Shown here in pieces: positions 15,001 to 23,862 of a stretch of DNA of 64,000 bases. The position numbers and the translations under genes are program-made. Below the pieces are notes generated by a model that worked only from the letters and a program-made list of their open reading frames with translations, was not told the origin of the DNA and searched no databases. This DNA comes from Paraburkholderia aspalathi (lineage in GTDB: Bacteria; Pseudomonadota; Gammaproteobacteria; Burkholderiales; Burkholderiaceae). The DNA is taken from positions 1-64,000 of the forward strand of contig NZ_FPBH01000029.1 in assembly GCF_900116445.1 (NCBI RefSeq), written 5' to 3'. Each line of letters begins with the position of its first letter. The first letter of the stretch is position 1.

Positions 15001-16284
15001 GTGACCCTCGCCGCACCGCTCGACCTGCTCAAACAGGCGCGCGCCCGCTTCACTCAACGCGAAATCGCCGCGCACGTCGGTAAGGACATCAAGACGGTAC
15101 GTCGCTGGGAAAAAGGCGAAACACCGTGTCCGTCGATGCTCGAACCGGCCTTGCGCGATCTGCTGCACAGCAGCGGCCGGACGAAGGCCGGCTTAGCCAC
15201 CGGCGACGCCCAATTCCGCTTCATCGATCTGTTTGCCGGCATCGGCGGCATTCGGATGGGTTTCGAGGCGCACGGTGGCGACTGCGTCTTCACGAGCGAG
15301 TGGAACGATTTCTCCACCAAGACCTATCGCGAGAACTACCCGCCCGGCGGCGACCACGCGCTGATCGGTGACATCGTCTCCTTTCCCGCCGAAGAAGTGC
15401 CGAGCCACGACGTGCTGCTTGGCGGCTTTCCGTGCCAGCCGTTCTCGATTGCCGGCGTCAGCAAGAAAAACGCGCTGGGTCGTCCACACGGCTTCGAATG
15501 CACGACGCAGGGCACGCTGTTTTTCGACGTCGCGCGAATCATCGCGGCAAAGCGCCCCGCCGCATTCCTGCTGGAGAACGTGAAGAATCTGCTCTCGCAC
15601 GACAAAGGCCGCACCTTCGACGTGATCCTGCAGACGCTGCGCGACGAGCTCGGCTACGAAGTGCACTACCGCGTGGTCGACGGCCAGCATTTCACGCCGC
15701 AGCATCGGGAGCGCATCATCATCGTCGGCTTTCGCGGCAAGACGTCGTTTTCCTGGGACGATCTGCGTCTGCCGGAAAGCGGTCCGCGCCTTGGCTCGAT
15801 CCTGCATCGCACGGACGGCAGCGAACCGGTGCTGCCATGGGACCACGATCGCTTCTTCGACCGCGCGAGCAAACGCGTGCAACCGAAGTACACGCTCACC
15901 CCGAATCTCTGGACCTATCTGCAAAACTACGCGGCGAAGCATCGCGCGGCGGGCAATGGCTTCGGTTTCGGCATGGCTTATCCCGAGAGCGTCACACGCA
16001 CGCTCTCGGCGCGTTATCACAAGGACGGGTCGGAGATCCTGGTCTATCAAGGCGAACACTTGCGGCCGCGGCGCCTGACGCCGCGTGAATGTGCACGGCT
16101 GATGGGCTTTCCCGACACCTTCAGGATTCCGGTCAGCGACACGCAGGCTTACCGGCAGTTCGGCAACAGCGTCGTCATGCCGGTGATGCGGGAAGTGGCG
16201 CGCATCATGCTGCCGCATGTGCAAAACCTGCTTGCCGTGGAGACGCACAATGGTTCGAAGCAAGCCCTTTCGCTCTATTCCTGA
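15001..16284 (+). CDS. dcm: DNA (cytosine-5) methyltransferase, Dcm-like
   Basis: A 427-aa C5 methyltransferase from a GTG start. Canonical motifs are present: I RFIDLFAGIGGIRMGFE, IV GGFPCQPFSIAGVSKKNALG (catalytic Cys), VI AAFLLENVKNL, VIII QHRERIIIVGF, and X AYRQFGNSVVMPV. The sequence follows E. coli Dcm closely, including SVTRTLSARYHKDGSEIL and the LTPRECARLMGF block. That and the adjacent vsr suggest CCWGG methylation, an inference. The N-terminus differs from E. coli: residues ~16-45 (FTQREIAAHVGKDIKTVRRW) look like a helix-turn-helix. vsr starts 30 bases downstream. No cognate restriction enzyme is nearby. Confidence 0.93.
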   Translation: MTLAAPLDLLKQARARFTQREIAAHVGKDIKTVRRWEKGETPCPSMLEPALRDLLHSSGRTKAGLATGDAQFRFIDLFAGIGGIRMGFEAHGGDCVFTSEWNDFSTKTYRENYPPGGDHALIGDIVSFPAEEVPSHDVLLGGFPCQPFSIAGVSKKNALGRPHGFECTTQGTLFFDVARIIAAKRPAAFLLENVKNLLSHDKGRTFDVILQTLRDELGYEVHYRVVDGQHFTPQHRERIIIVGFRGKTSFSWDDLRLPESGPRLGSILHRTDGSEPVLPWDHDRFFDRASKRVQPKYTLTPNLWTYLQNYAAKHRAAGNGFGFGMAYPESVTRTLSARYHKDGSEILVYQGEHLRPRRLTPRECARLMGFPDTFRIPVSDTQAYRQFGNSVVMPVMREVARIMLPHVQNLLAVETHNGSKQALSLYS

Positions 16285-16314
16285 GCGGCCCGCTCCGCTA
16301 CCCAGACGCTAACG

Positions 16315-16761
16315 ATGGTCGATATCGTCGACAGCGCAACGCGTAGCCGGATGATGTCCGGCATTCGCGGCCGCAATACGAAGCCGGAAATCTTGATCCG
16401 CAGCCTGCTGCATGGCCGGGGCTTTCGCTTCCGTTTAGACGCGCGCGATCTGCCGGGCCGGCCGGATATCGTGCTGCCGCGCTATCGCGCCGTCGTGCTG
16501 GTGCACGGCTGTTTCTGGCATGGTCACGACTGCCATCTGTTCAAATGGCCGCAAACCCGGCCCGAGTTCTGGCGCGACAAGATCGGCCGCAATCGCAGCA
16601 ATGACGAGAAGGTTCGCGCGGCGCTGCTTGCCAGCGGCTGGCGCGTCGGAGTGGTATGGGAATGCGCTTTGCGTGGCGCGAATCGCGATATCGAGGGCGT
16701 GTTGCAGCGGCTCGTCGACTGGTTGAAGAGCGACGCGCCGAGCTTCGAGGAACGCAGCTGA
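16315..16761 (+). CDS. vsr: Very short patch repair endonuclease
   Basis: Vsr nicks at T:G mismatches left by deamination of 5-methylcytosine in Dcm sites. The 148-aa protein shows the family signature: VDSATRSRMMSGIRGRNTKP at the start (catalytic region), RPDIVLPRYRAVVLVHGCFW with the active-site Asp, and GHDCHLF with Zn-binding Cys/His. The C-terminal segment WRVGVVWECALRG is also typical. It lies just after dcm, forming the usual repair partner operon. Confidence 0.95.
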   Translation: MVDIVDSATRSRMMSGIRGRNTKPEILIRSLLHGRGFRFRLDARDLPGRPDIVLPRYRAVVLVHGCFWHGHDCHLFKWPQTRPEFWRDKIGRNRSNDEKVRAALLASGWRVGVVWECALRGANRDIEGVLQRLVDWLKSDAPSFEERS

Positions 16762-16956
16762 AAGCTGCTTGTAGCCTACCCGGCTGGAGGGAACTCCAGA
16801 GCCGCTGGTGATACACTCGATTGGCTAGCTCGGAGCATTTTTTGCGTGCCGACGCTGCAGAAATCAGGCAGCAACTGGCCGGCAGTTCAATGGCAAGCCG
16901 GTAGCAAAAACAGCACGCTCCGACCATCCCAGAACCACCAAGAAGGGAGGCACACG

Positions 16957-17460
16957 ATGGCTGATTTCCGTCTCTGGTCCGACGATTTCCCCACCAACGG
17001 CTTTATGCCGAAAGCCCACGAATACCACGACAAGGCCTTCGGCGTAGACGGCGAGAACATTTCGCCCGCGTTGCAGTGGGACGCGCCGCCGGCCGATACC
17101 CAAAGCTTCGCACTCACCGTTCACGATCCGGACGCGCCTACAGGCAGCGGCTTCTGGCACTGGGTCGTCGTCAACATTCCGGCTGATGCGCGATCGCTGC
17201 CGCGCAACGCGGGCAAAACCGATGGCTCATTGCTGCCGCAAGGCGCGCTGCAATTGCGCAACGACTACGGCACGGTCGGCTTCGGTGGCGCAGCGCCGCC
17301 GCGCGGCGACAAGACGCATCGCTATATCTTCCGCCTGCATGCGCTGAAGGTGCCGCATCTGCCGATCAATGCGGAGACCACCAACGCGGTTGCGCGCTTC
17401 ATGACGCATCTGAACGAACTCGACTCGACCACCCACACCGGCCTGTACGAACTCAAATAA
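16957..17460 (+). CDS. YbhB/YbcL family (Raf kinase inhibitor-like) protein
   Basis: A 167-aa PEBP-fold protein. The start at 16957 (MADFRLWSDDFPTNGFMPKA) follows a good GGGAGG site. Family motifs are present: GENISPALQWDAPP, ALTVHDPDAPTGSGFWHWVV (the ligand-pocket DPDAP and HW), and the PRGDKTHRYIFRLHAL segment. Bacterial members are cytosolic or periplasmic and bind small anions or phospholipids; this one shows no signal peptide. Function is otherwise unknown. It stands alone between vsr and an MFS gene. Confidence 0.9.
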   Translation: MADFRLWSDDFPTNGFMPKAHEYHDKAFGVDGENISPALQWDAPPADTQSFALTVHDPDAPTGSGFWHWVVVNIPADARSLPRNAGKTDGSLLPQGALQLRNDYGTVGFGGAAPPRGDKTHRYIFRLHALKVPHLPINAETTNAVARFMTHLNELDSTTHTGLYELK

Positions 17461-17598
17461 CGCGTGAGACGCGATGCCGGTGCGCAGTCGCCGTGCCGGC
17501 ATCGTCGCTGCGTGTCGTCCTGCCTCTTCAGGGCGGCACGTAGCGCGCGTGGCTCATCGTAGGATCGATGTGCCGCCCCATTCCAAATCAAAAGAACG

Positions 17599-19053
17599 AT
17601 GCAAGCACAACCATCGCGCAAGGACGGCTCGATGCCGGCCGATGCCGCCCCCGCCGCTCCGCTCGCCGCCGGCACACCGCTCGCGGACAACACCGAACAA
17701 GGCTTGCCGATTCCGCAACGCTATTGGGCGATGCTCGTTATCGCCCTCGCCCTCACGCTGGCGGTGCTCGACAGCGCGATCGCCAACGTGGCGCTGCCGA
17801 CCATCGCGCGCAATCTGCATGCAAGCGCAGCCGGCTCGATCTGGGTCGTCAACGCTTACCAGCTCGCCATCACCATTTCACTGCTGCCGCTTGCGTCGCT
17901 CGGCGATCGCATCGGCTACCGGCGTATCTATCTGGCCGGGCTGATCCTGTTCACGGTGGCGTCGTTCGGGTGCGCGTTGTCCACGTCACTGCCGACGCTC
18001 GCACTCGCCCGCGTGGTCCAGGGCTTCGGCGCGGCAGGCGTCATGAGCGTGAACACGGCGCTAGTGCGCATGATTTATCCGCCCGCGCAGCTTGGACGCG
18101 GCGTTGCGATCAACGCGATGGTCGTTGCGATATCGTCCGCGGTCGGGCCGACAGTGGCCTCCGGCGTACTCGCCGTCGCCTCGTGGCCGTGGCTGTTCGC
18201 GATCAATGTGCCGATCGGGATCGCGGCGATTGTCGGCGGCTTCAAGGCGCTGCCGATGAATCCCGGCCACGAGTCTCCGTACGACTATCTGAGCGCGGTG
18301 ATGAACGCGTTCGTGTTCGGTCTGCTGATCTTCGCAATCGACGGTCTCGGTCACGGCGAGCACATCCGCTGGGTCGTTATTGAGGCGCTCGTTGCGGTTG
18401 TGATCGGCTACTTCTTCGTGCGCCGTCAGTTGACTCAACCCGCGCCTCTGTTGCCGATCGATTTGCTGAGGATTCCGGTGTTCGCCCTCTCGATCGGCAC
18501 CTCGGTGTGTTCGTTCTGCGCGCAGATGCTGGCTTTCGTGTCGTTGCCCTTTCTGTTGCAGGACACGCTGGGTTTGTCGCAGGTAGAAACCGGTTTGCTG
18601 ATGACGCCGTGGCCGGCGGTCATCATCATCGCCGCGCCAATTGCGGGTGTGCTGTCGGACAAGATATCGTCCGGCTGGCTCGGCGGCGTCGGACTCGTGA
18701 CGATGACGGCGGGCCTGCTGTTGCTCGCCACGCTCGGCGCGCATCCCGAGCCCATGCAGATCGCGTGGCGCATGGCGCTGTGCGGGGCGGGCTTCGGGAT
18801 CTTCCAGTCGCCGAACAATCGAACCATGTTGTCCGCCGCGCCGCGCGAGCGCAGTGGCGGTGCAAGCGGGATGCTCGGTACTGCGCGCCTGACCGGACAG
18901 ACGCTCGGCGCGGCGTTGGTCGCGCTGATCTTCGGCATCGCGCCGCAGAATGGCCCGACCATCACGCTGTATGTGGCAGCCTGTTTTTCCGCCGTCGCCG
19001 CTGTGGTCAGCATGATGCGTGTGAGGCAGCGCGTGAACGTGCAAGCGGCGTGA
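17599..19053 (+). CDS. MFS drug exporter, DHA2 family (14 TM)
   Basis: A 484-aa inner-membrane proton antiporter. After a 40-residue cytosolic lead come about 14 hydrophobic helices. Motif A-like LASLGDRIGYRRIYLAG lies in the loop between TM2 and TM3, and LAVLDSAIANVALPTI in TM1 is the motif D1 of DHA2 exporters. The VGPTVASGVLAVASWPWLFAINVPIG block is motif C plus the following loop. Such proteins export dyes, detergents and antibiotics. An internal ATG at 17632 is an alternative start. No regulator adjoins. A bidirectional terminator follows at 19119. Confidence 0.9.
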   Translation: MQAQPSRKDGSMPADAAPAAPLAAGTPLADNTEQGLPIPQRYWAMLVIALALTLAVLDSAIANVALPTIARNLHASAAGSIWVVNAYQLAITISLLPLASLGDRIGYRRIYLAGLILFTVASFGCALSTSLPTLALARVVQGFGAAGVMSVNTALVRMIYPPAQLGRGVAINAMVVAISSAVGPTVASGVLAVASWPWLFAINVPIGIAAIVGGFKALPMNPGHESPYDYLSAVMNAFVFGLLIFAIDGLGHGEHIRWVVIEALVAVVIGYFFVRRQLTQPAPLLPIDLLRIPVFALSIGTSVCSFCAQMLAFVSLPFLLQDTLGLSQVETGLLMTPWPAVIIIAAPIAGVLSDKISSGWLGGVGLVTMTAGLLLLATLGAHPEPMQIAWRMALCGAGFGIFQSPNNRTMLSAAPRERSGGASGMLGTARLTGQTLGAALVALIFGIAPQNGPTITLYVAACFSAVAAVVSMMRVRQRVNVQAA

Positions 19054-19118
19054 GGGCGTTGCGGGCCTAAGCGCATGACACGCCTGCTCGGGTTATCCGC
19101 CTAACCCCGGATACAACA

Positions 19119-19155
19119 AGGGCGCGAACCGCATATTGCGGTCCGCGCCCTTTTT
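19119..19155. terminator. Bidirectional terminator between MFS gene and otsA
   Basis: A long hairpin (AGGGCGCGAACCGCA with TGCGGTCCGCGCCCT) ends in TTTTT. It lies between convergent genes and can serve both. Confidence 0.85.
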
Positions 19156-19235
19156 CAATGCTTCAGCCTTGTCCAAACAGTTCGACGTGACCAGCACGCG
19201 CAGTTCCAGAAGGCCCCGCGCCGCCGTTGATACGA

Positions 19236-20666
19236 CTACGACGACGACGCCGTCACGTCAGCGAGCTTTACCGCTTTGGCCGTCACCGAAGAAGCGGTCG
19301 CGACGTTGCGCAGATCGCCGAGGAACGTATCGCGCCAGACCGACAGATTGTTCTCGCGCATCGGCGCCATCATGTCCGCGTGACGCGCCTGACGCTCGGC
19401 GAGCGGCATCGACAGCGCACGCTCCAGCGCCTCGGCCATCTGCGACAGATCGAACGGATTGACGACCAGCGCCCCCGGCAGCTGCTCAGCCGCGCCGGCG
19501 AATTGCGACAACACGAGTACGCCCGGATCGGCCGGATCCTGAGATGCGACGTATTCCTTCGCGACCAGGTTCATCCCGTCGCGCAGCGGCGTCACATAGC
19601 CGACCTGCGATTGACGGAACAGCGCCATCAGCAGATTGCGCTCGTACTTGCGGTTCAGGTATTGGATCGGCGTCCAGTCGAGTTGCGCAAAACGACCATT
19701 GATGCGGCCGGCTTCGCCCTCCAGCGTCTGACGAATGCGCTGATATGTCTGCACATCCGCGCGTGTCGGCGGCGCGATCTGTACCAGCGATACCCGTCCG
19801 TGCCAACCCGGCGCATTCAGCAGCAGCCGTTCGAACGCCTGAAAGCGCTCCACTAGACCCTTCGAATAATCGAGCCGGTCGACGCTCATAATCAGCTTGC
19901 GTCCACGCATGCCGTCACGCAGGCTGCGCACCGGCTTACGGTCAGTGAACTGCTCGGCGGCCTTGGCGATCGCGTCCGGATAGATGCCGATCGGGTACGC
20001 GGCCACTTTCAGGAAGCGATTGTAGGCGTGCACCATGCCGTCTTCGCTCGAGGTGCCGTGCTGACCGCGCTCGATAAAGTCGACGAACGACTGGCGGTCT
20101 GCTTCGGTCTGGAAACCGACCACGTCGTAGCTGCACATCGCCTTGACCAATTCCTCGTGCGGCGGAATGGTACGGAGTACTTCCGGCACCGGAAACGGAA
20201 TATGCAGGAAGAAGCCGATGGGATTCTTCACGCCAAGCTCGCGCAGGCAGCGCGCGAACGGCAGCAGGTGATAGTCGTGCACCCAGATGATGTCATCGGG
20301 TTTGAGCAACTCCTTGAGCTGCTTCGCGAGCGTCGCGTTGACGCGCTGATAGCCCGCGTATTCCTGCCGGTCATAGCGCGACAGGTCGTTGCGATAGTGG
20401 AACGTCGGCCACAGTGTCGCGTTGGAAAAGCCGCGATAGTACTGGTCATAGTCGCGCTTGGTGAGGCCCACCGTCGCGTACGTCACATTGCCCTGCTTTT
20501 CGATCACCGGTGCGGACGGCTCACTTACCGTTTCACCGCTCCAGCCGAACCAGACTCCGCCGGTTTCCTTCAACGCGTCCAGCACGCCGATCGCGAGGCC
20601 ACCTGCCGCGGGTCGGCCTTCCTGGGTCGGCGCCACACGATTCGATACCACGATCAGTCTGCTCAT
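19236..20666 (-). CDS. otsA: Alpha,alpha-trehalose-phosphate synthase (UDP-forming)
   Basis: OtsA makes trehalose-6-phosphate from UDP-glucose and glucose-6-phosphate (osmoprotection). The 476-aa GT20 enzyme shows SRLIVVSNRVAP at the N-terminus, the loop PAAGGLAIGV, VWFGWSGE, the acceptor-site YYRGFSNATLWPTFHY and WVHDYHLLP. Donor-site residues are SVDRLDYSKGLVERFQAFE and PLRDGMNLVAKEYVASQ. A GGTGGAG site precedes the ATG. otsB (phosphatase) is not adjacent, so it must be elsewhere or absent. Confidence 0.96.
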   Translation of the reverse strand: MSRLIVVSNRVAPTQEGRPAAGGLAIGVLDALKETGGVWFGWSGETVSEPSAPVIEKQGNVTYATVGLTKRDYDQYYRGFSNATLWPTFHYRNDLSRYDRQEYAGYQRVNATLAKQLKELLKPDDIIWVHDYHLLPFARCLRELGVKNPIGFFLHIPFPVPEVLRTIPPHEELVKAMCSYDVVGFQTEADRQSFVDFIERGQHGTSSEDGMVHAYNRFLKVAAYPIGIYPDAIAKAAEQFTDRKPVRSLRDGMRGRKLIMSVDRLDYSKGLVERFQAFERLLLNAPGWHGRVSLVQIAPPTRADVQTYQRIRQTLEGEAGRINGRFAQLDWTPIQYLNRKYERNLLMALFRQSQVGYVTPLRDGMNLVAKEYVASQDPADPGVLVLSQFAGAAEQLPGALVVNPFDLSQMAEALERALSMPLAERQARHADMMAPMRENNLSVWRDTFLGDLRNVATASSVTAKAVKLADVTASSS

Positions 20667-20877
20667 TGGTGCTCCACCTAGTCAGTTGTTTCGTTGCATA
20701 CGGATATGTGCCAAAGAGGTGCACGCAAGTCGCGTGCCGTTTTATGAGATGCTGAAAATAAAAATGTATGTAAATGTGACAAGCGAGCAGAAACGCGCGG
20801 CATCAGAACGCAGCGAGGGATTTTTTTCTGCTTTGCGTGACGAAACCGGAACCCTTCTTACCGGCCGTCGGACGGAC

Positions 20878-21087
20878 TCAGGCGTCCTGCTCCGAACCGA
20901 GATCGCGCTGGTACTCCAACCCTTCCTGACGCACGCCGCCTTGGTTGTGCTCGCCGTCTGGCGGCGCATTGGGCGCGACGCGGTTCTGCGCAGCCGGGTC
21001 CGGCGACTCCTCTGGGGCGTTCTTGCTGCTTGGCCGGGAGTCGCGCTTCGAGTGGCGCGCGGAACGCCGCAGTGCTGGGTGTCTCAT
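20878..21087 (-). CDS. Small hydrophilic protein, 69 aa
   Basis: A 69-residue, highly charged and Pro/Asn-rich protein (MRHPALRRSARHSKRDSRPS ... EEYQRDLGSEQDA-like end) without predicted structure. GGAGG eight bases before the ATG supports translation. No family recognised; intrinsically disordered small proteins of this kind are common in Burkholderia. A plus-strand frame over the same bases is less convincing. Confidence 0.5.
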   Translation of the reverse strand: MRHPALRRSARHSKRDSRPSSKNAPEESPDPAAQNRVAPNAPPDGEHNQGGVRQEGLEYQRDLGSEQDA

Positions 21088-21240
21088 GATTGATGCCTCC
21101 GGGGGAAGCCCGCCGCCATCGGGAGCGGCGTCAATTCAGTGTAGGGTTCACGACGGTAAATTGCCGGTAAAAGATGCGCCGGCTTTGTAACAAGTACATA
21201 AAATCAATGCGCTGGACTGCGGTCCAGCGCACAGAACACG

Positions 21241-21465
21241 TCAGAGTTGCATGCTGGAGGCTCGCAACGGCGGACACCGACTGGCTTGTGGCGTTTGCGT
21301 GGGCTGCGAAGGCGGATCGCCAATGGGTGGTGCAACCGGTTCGATAGGATCCGGAGTCGGACTCGGAACGGTGTCAGGCTCCGCAGGATTCGGCGGCTCG
21401 TTAGGCTCAGGACGATGAGCGTACTGCGGAAGGGGAAGCGAAGAAGCGGCGGCGTATTCCGGCAT
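21241..21465 (-). CDS. Small proline-rich protein, 74 aa
   Basis: About a quarter of its residues are proline (RPEPNEPPNPAEPDTVPSPT and onward), making an extended, disordered chain. A GAGGT ribosome-binding site is correctly spaced before the ATG at 21465. No signal peptide is evident. No family recognised. It lies next to another small minus-strand gene (20878-21087), and the two may share a promoter. Confidence 0.5.
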   Translation of the reverse strand: MPEYAAASSLPLPQYAHRPEPNEPPNPAEPDTVPSPTPDPIEPVAPPIGDPPSQPTQTPQASRCPPLRASSMQL

Positions 21466-21819
21466 ATCGGTTACCTCGTTTTGCGTTCAAGAGAACCGCA
21501 GCAAGGCCTGTGCCGAATTAAAAAGGAAGGCACGAAAATCGACGAATGTTTCGAAGACCTACGCTTCGGCGCGCGCAGCGCCGCCGGAAGAATGACTCCC
21601 TTGTCACAAGCGCATGCCGGTGCACGAACCCAGATTCCAGATGCACCACTACCCTGAGCGAGCTGCGGGACCCGCTTAGCAGGGGCTTCTAGCCGCTTTC
21701 TTTTGCCTACTTTTCTTTGCGGCGGCAAAGAAAAGTAGGTGCCGCCCCGCACAGGGGCAACGCTAATAGACCACTAACAAAACAAGGAAAGGCCAACACC
21801 TCAAGAACACTGACAAACC
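21466..21819. repeat. Intergenic region with a 15-bp-arm inverted repeat
   Basis: No gene seen in this 354-base stretch. It holds a perfect palindrome at 21706-21739: arms CCTACTTTTCTTTGC and GCAAAGAAAAGTAGG with a four-base loop, followed by TGCCGCCCCGCACAGGGG. This resembles a dispersed palindromic element I recall from Burkholderia intergenic regions (a REP-like element). It has no U-tract, so it is not a standard terminator, though it sits just downstream of the leftward sigma-54 regulator gene. Confidence 0.7.
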
Positions 21820-23220
21820 TCAAGCGCCAGCGCCCCCAACAACTCGAGACTCATCGGCAACATCCCCCTCATCCCGAGCATCATTCCCATACTCAACAAG
21901 CCGGTTATAAAGCGTCTTCAAACTAATCCCAAGAATCTCAGCGGCCCGCGTCTTAACGCCACCGCATTGCTCAAGCGTAGCCAGAATCAACTGCCGATCA
22001 GCCTCAGCAAGCGAAGTCCCAAACGGAATCGTAATCGCCGTACCAGCCGCAGGCTTCGACAACGTAATCTGCAACGGCACGGTAGCCGTACTATCCGAAT
22101 CGGAACCAGACATAATGTGCGCCCGCTGCACATAGTTCTTCAGCTCGCGCACATTGCCCGGCCACGGATACGACATCAACATATCCTTCACAGCAGCCGG
22201 AAAATGCTTCTTCGTGCTGTGCCGCTCATTGAGCTCATCAAGAAACGCCTGCGCGAGCAAATCAACATCCTTACCCCGGTCCCGCAACGGCGGCAGACTA
22301 ATCGGAAACACGTTCAGACGATGGTACAAATCGAGCCGCAACTTACCTTCCAGCACAGCCTGTTCAGGATCCCGATTAGTAGCCGCAATCAGCCGCACAT
22401 CCGTTTCGATTTCCTTAGTCGTCCCAACCCGCATGAACATGCCGGTTTCCAGCACGCGCAGCAACTTCACCTGCAACTCGATCGGCATTTCGGTGATTTC
22501 ATCGAGGAACAGCGTGCCGCCGTTCGCACGTTCGAAATAGCCTTTGTGCTGACGGTCCGCACCGGTAAACGAGCCACGCTCGTGGCCGAACATTTCCGAT
22601 TCGATCAGATTCGGCGAGATCGCACCGCAGTTCACCGCGAGGAACGCATGCTTACGGCGCAAGCTGAGCTGGTGCAGCGTTTGAGCGGCAACTTCCTTGC
22701 CGGTGCCCGACTCGCCCACCAGCATGACCGAAGCCGCCGTCGGCGCAACCCGGCCGATCTGGTCGTAAACCTCCTGCATAGCCGGCGAATTGCCGAGCAT
22801 CAAACCAAAGCGGCCCATGCGGCGCAACTCGCCGCGCAACGTGCCGATTTCCGCCTTCAGGTCGCCCGCGCGCGGCAAGCGCGACAGGATTGCCTTCACG
22901 CGCTGCATGTTGATCGGCTTCACCAGGTAGTCGGTGGCGCCCATCTTCAGCGCGTTGACCGCCGACTCCACCGTGGCGTGACCGGTAATCACGATCACCT
23001 CCACACCGGAGCGCGGATCGAGATCTTCAAACAGATCGACTCCGCTGCCGTCGGGCAGCTTCAGGTCGGTAAAGACGACGTCCGGCATCTGCCGGACCAG
23101 TTGAATGCGCGCTTCGCGCAAATCGCCCGCAGTGGCGGTAGTCAAACCGTCTTCCCCGATGATGGCGGAAAGCGCCTCGCGGGTACCGGCATCGTCATCG
23201 ACAATCAGTACGTGTGGCAT
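21820..23220 (-). CDS. Sigma-54-dependent response regulator (NtrC family)
   Basis: This 466-aa protein has three domains. The receiver (1-~120) has IVDDD acid pocket, phospho-acceptor Asp in VVFTDLKLPDGSG, and Lys in DYLVKPI. The AAA+ sigma-54 activator domain (~140-375) has Walker A VGESGTGKEV, Walker B GGTLFLDEITEM, and the sigma-54 contact loop as GSFTGA rather than GAFTGA. A Fis-type HTH (TRAAEILGISLKTLYNRLVE) closes the protein. It activates sigma-54 promoters when phosphorylated. No histidine kinase is adjacent, so its partner is encoded elsewhere. Confidence 0.93.
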   Translation of the reverse strand: MPHVLIVDDDAGTREALSAIIGEDGLTTATAGDLREARIQLVRQMPDVVFTDLKLPDGSGVDLFEDLDPRSGVEVIVITGHATVESAVNALKMGATDYLVKPINMQRVKAILSRLPRAGDLKAEIGTLRGELRRMGRFGLMLGNSPAMQEVYDQIGRVAPTAASVMLVGESGTGKEVAAQTLHQLSLRRKHAFLAVNCGAISPNLIESEMFGHERGSFTGADRQHKGYFERANGGTLFLDEITEMPIELQVKLLRVLETGMFMRVGTTKEIETDVRLIAATNRDPEQAVLEGKLRLDLYHRLNVFPISLPPLRDRGKDVDLLAQAFLDELNERHSTKKHFPAAVKDMLMSYPWPGNVRELKNYVQRAHIMSGSDSDSTATVPLQITLSKPAAGTAITIPFGTSLAEADRQLILATLEQCGGVKTRAAEILGISLKTLYNRLVEYGNDARDEGDVADESRVVGGAGA

Positions 23221-23532
23221 CGCGTCTCGAAAGCCCGAAAGCGTGAATGGGGGACATGCAAAACCGCATGATAGGAAGCCGGCCGGCAGCTTGCCGCCGC
23301 GCCGCGAGTGCGTCCGAATGTGAGCACACGCTAACGTTTCGCAGCAGCGCCGGACCTCTGACTTGGCTCAATATCGCAACAATCAATAGGAAAAACACCT
23401 AGGAAAGTGCAGTATTGTTGTCTGTAAACCTATTATACGGCTTTATCGGGACAAGTTTGTAATGTACGCCGGGTGCCGCTTACGGAAGCTGCACGCTGAC
23501 GCGCCGCGTCCGCAAGGCCTTGTTTTTGACCG
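23221..23532. other. Intergenic, 312 bases, promoter region of the response regulator
   Basis: No gene supported. Frames here are short and Arg-rich. The A+T-richer part near 23390-23445 is the likely site of the leftward promoter for the response regulator; I could not assign -35/-10 boxes with confidence. Confidence 0.5.
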
Positions 23533-23814
23533 TCAACTGCGCGGAAACGGCCATGCGCCGTCTTTGCCATTTGGATGCGCCGAGCCGTTTGCGCCATGCG
23601 CAGTATCTGGCGTGGACGGGCCGGCAATCGCCGCCGTCACGCTGCCGGACGGCGCAACCGAGGGCGTGGCGACTGTGCCGCCCTCGCCTTCCCAGCGGCT
23701 CAGTTCACGCGCCGCAGGAACCTGCGCGGCGCGGTTTCGCTGCACGTAGCGCACAGCCAGAAACCCGCCGAGAGCCATCAGCGCGCCGAAGATACCAATT
23801 TTGGGTCGTCCCAT
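23533..23814 (-). CDS. Small single-pass membrane protein, 93 aa
   Basis: It opens MGRPKIGIFGALMALGGFLA, a short N-terminal membrane helix followed by VRYVQRNRAA and a disordered Ala/Gly/Pro/Ser tail. AAGGAG precedes the ATG. It lies 48 bases downstream of the DUF883 gene on the same strand, so they likely form an operon of envelope stress proteins. No named family is recognised. Confidence 0.7.
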   Translation of the reverse strand: MGRPKIGIFGALMALGGFLAVRYVQRNRAAQVPAARELSRWEGEGGTVATPSVAPSGSVTAAIAGPSTPDTAHGANGSAHPNGKDGAWPFPRS

Positions 23815-23862
23815 CGTGAACTCCTTGTTGTCGTCAAGCGGATTGGCGTCGGGCGCTGCGCG

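Noticed and set aside
14847..15053. Minus-strand frame across the dcm start
   Set aside because: No coding character; overlaps the dcm N-terminus and its ribosome-binding region.
20755..21093. Plus-strand frame MLKIKMYVNVTSEQKRAASE
   Set aside because: Overlaps the better-supported minus-strand small gene and has an Arg/Trp-rich end typical of shadow frames.
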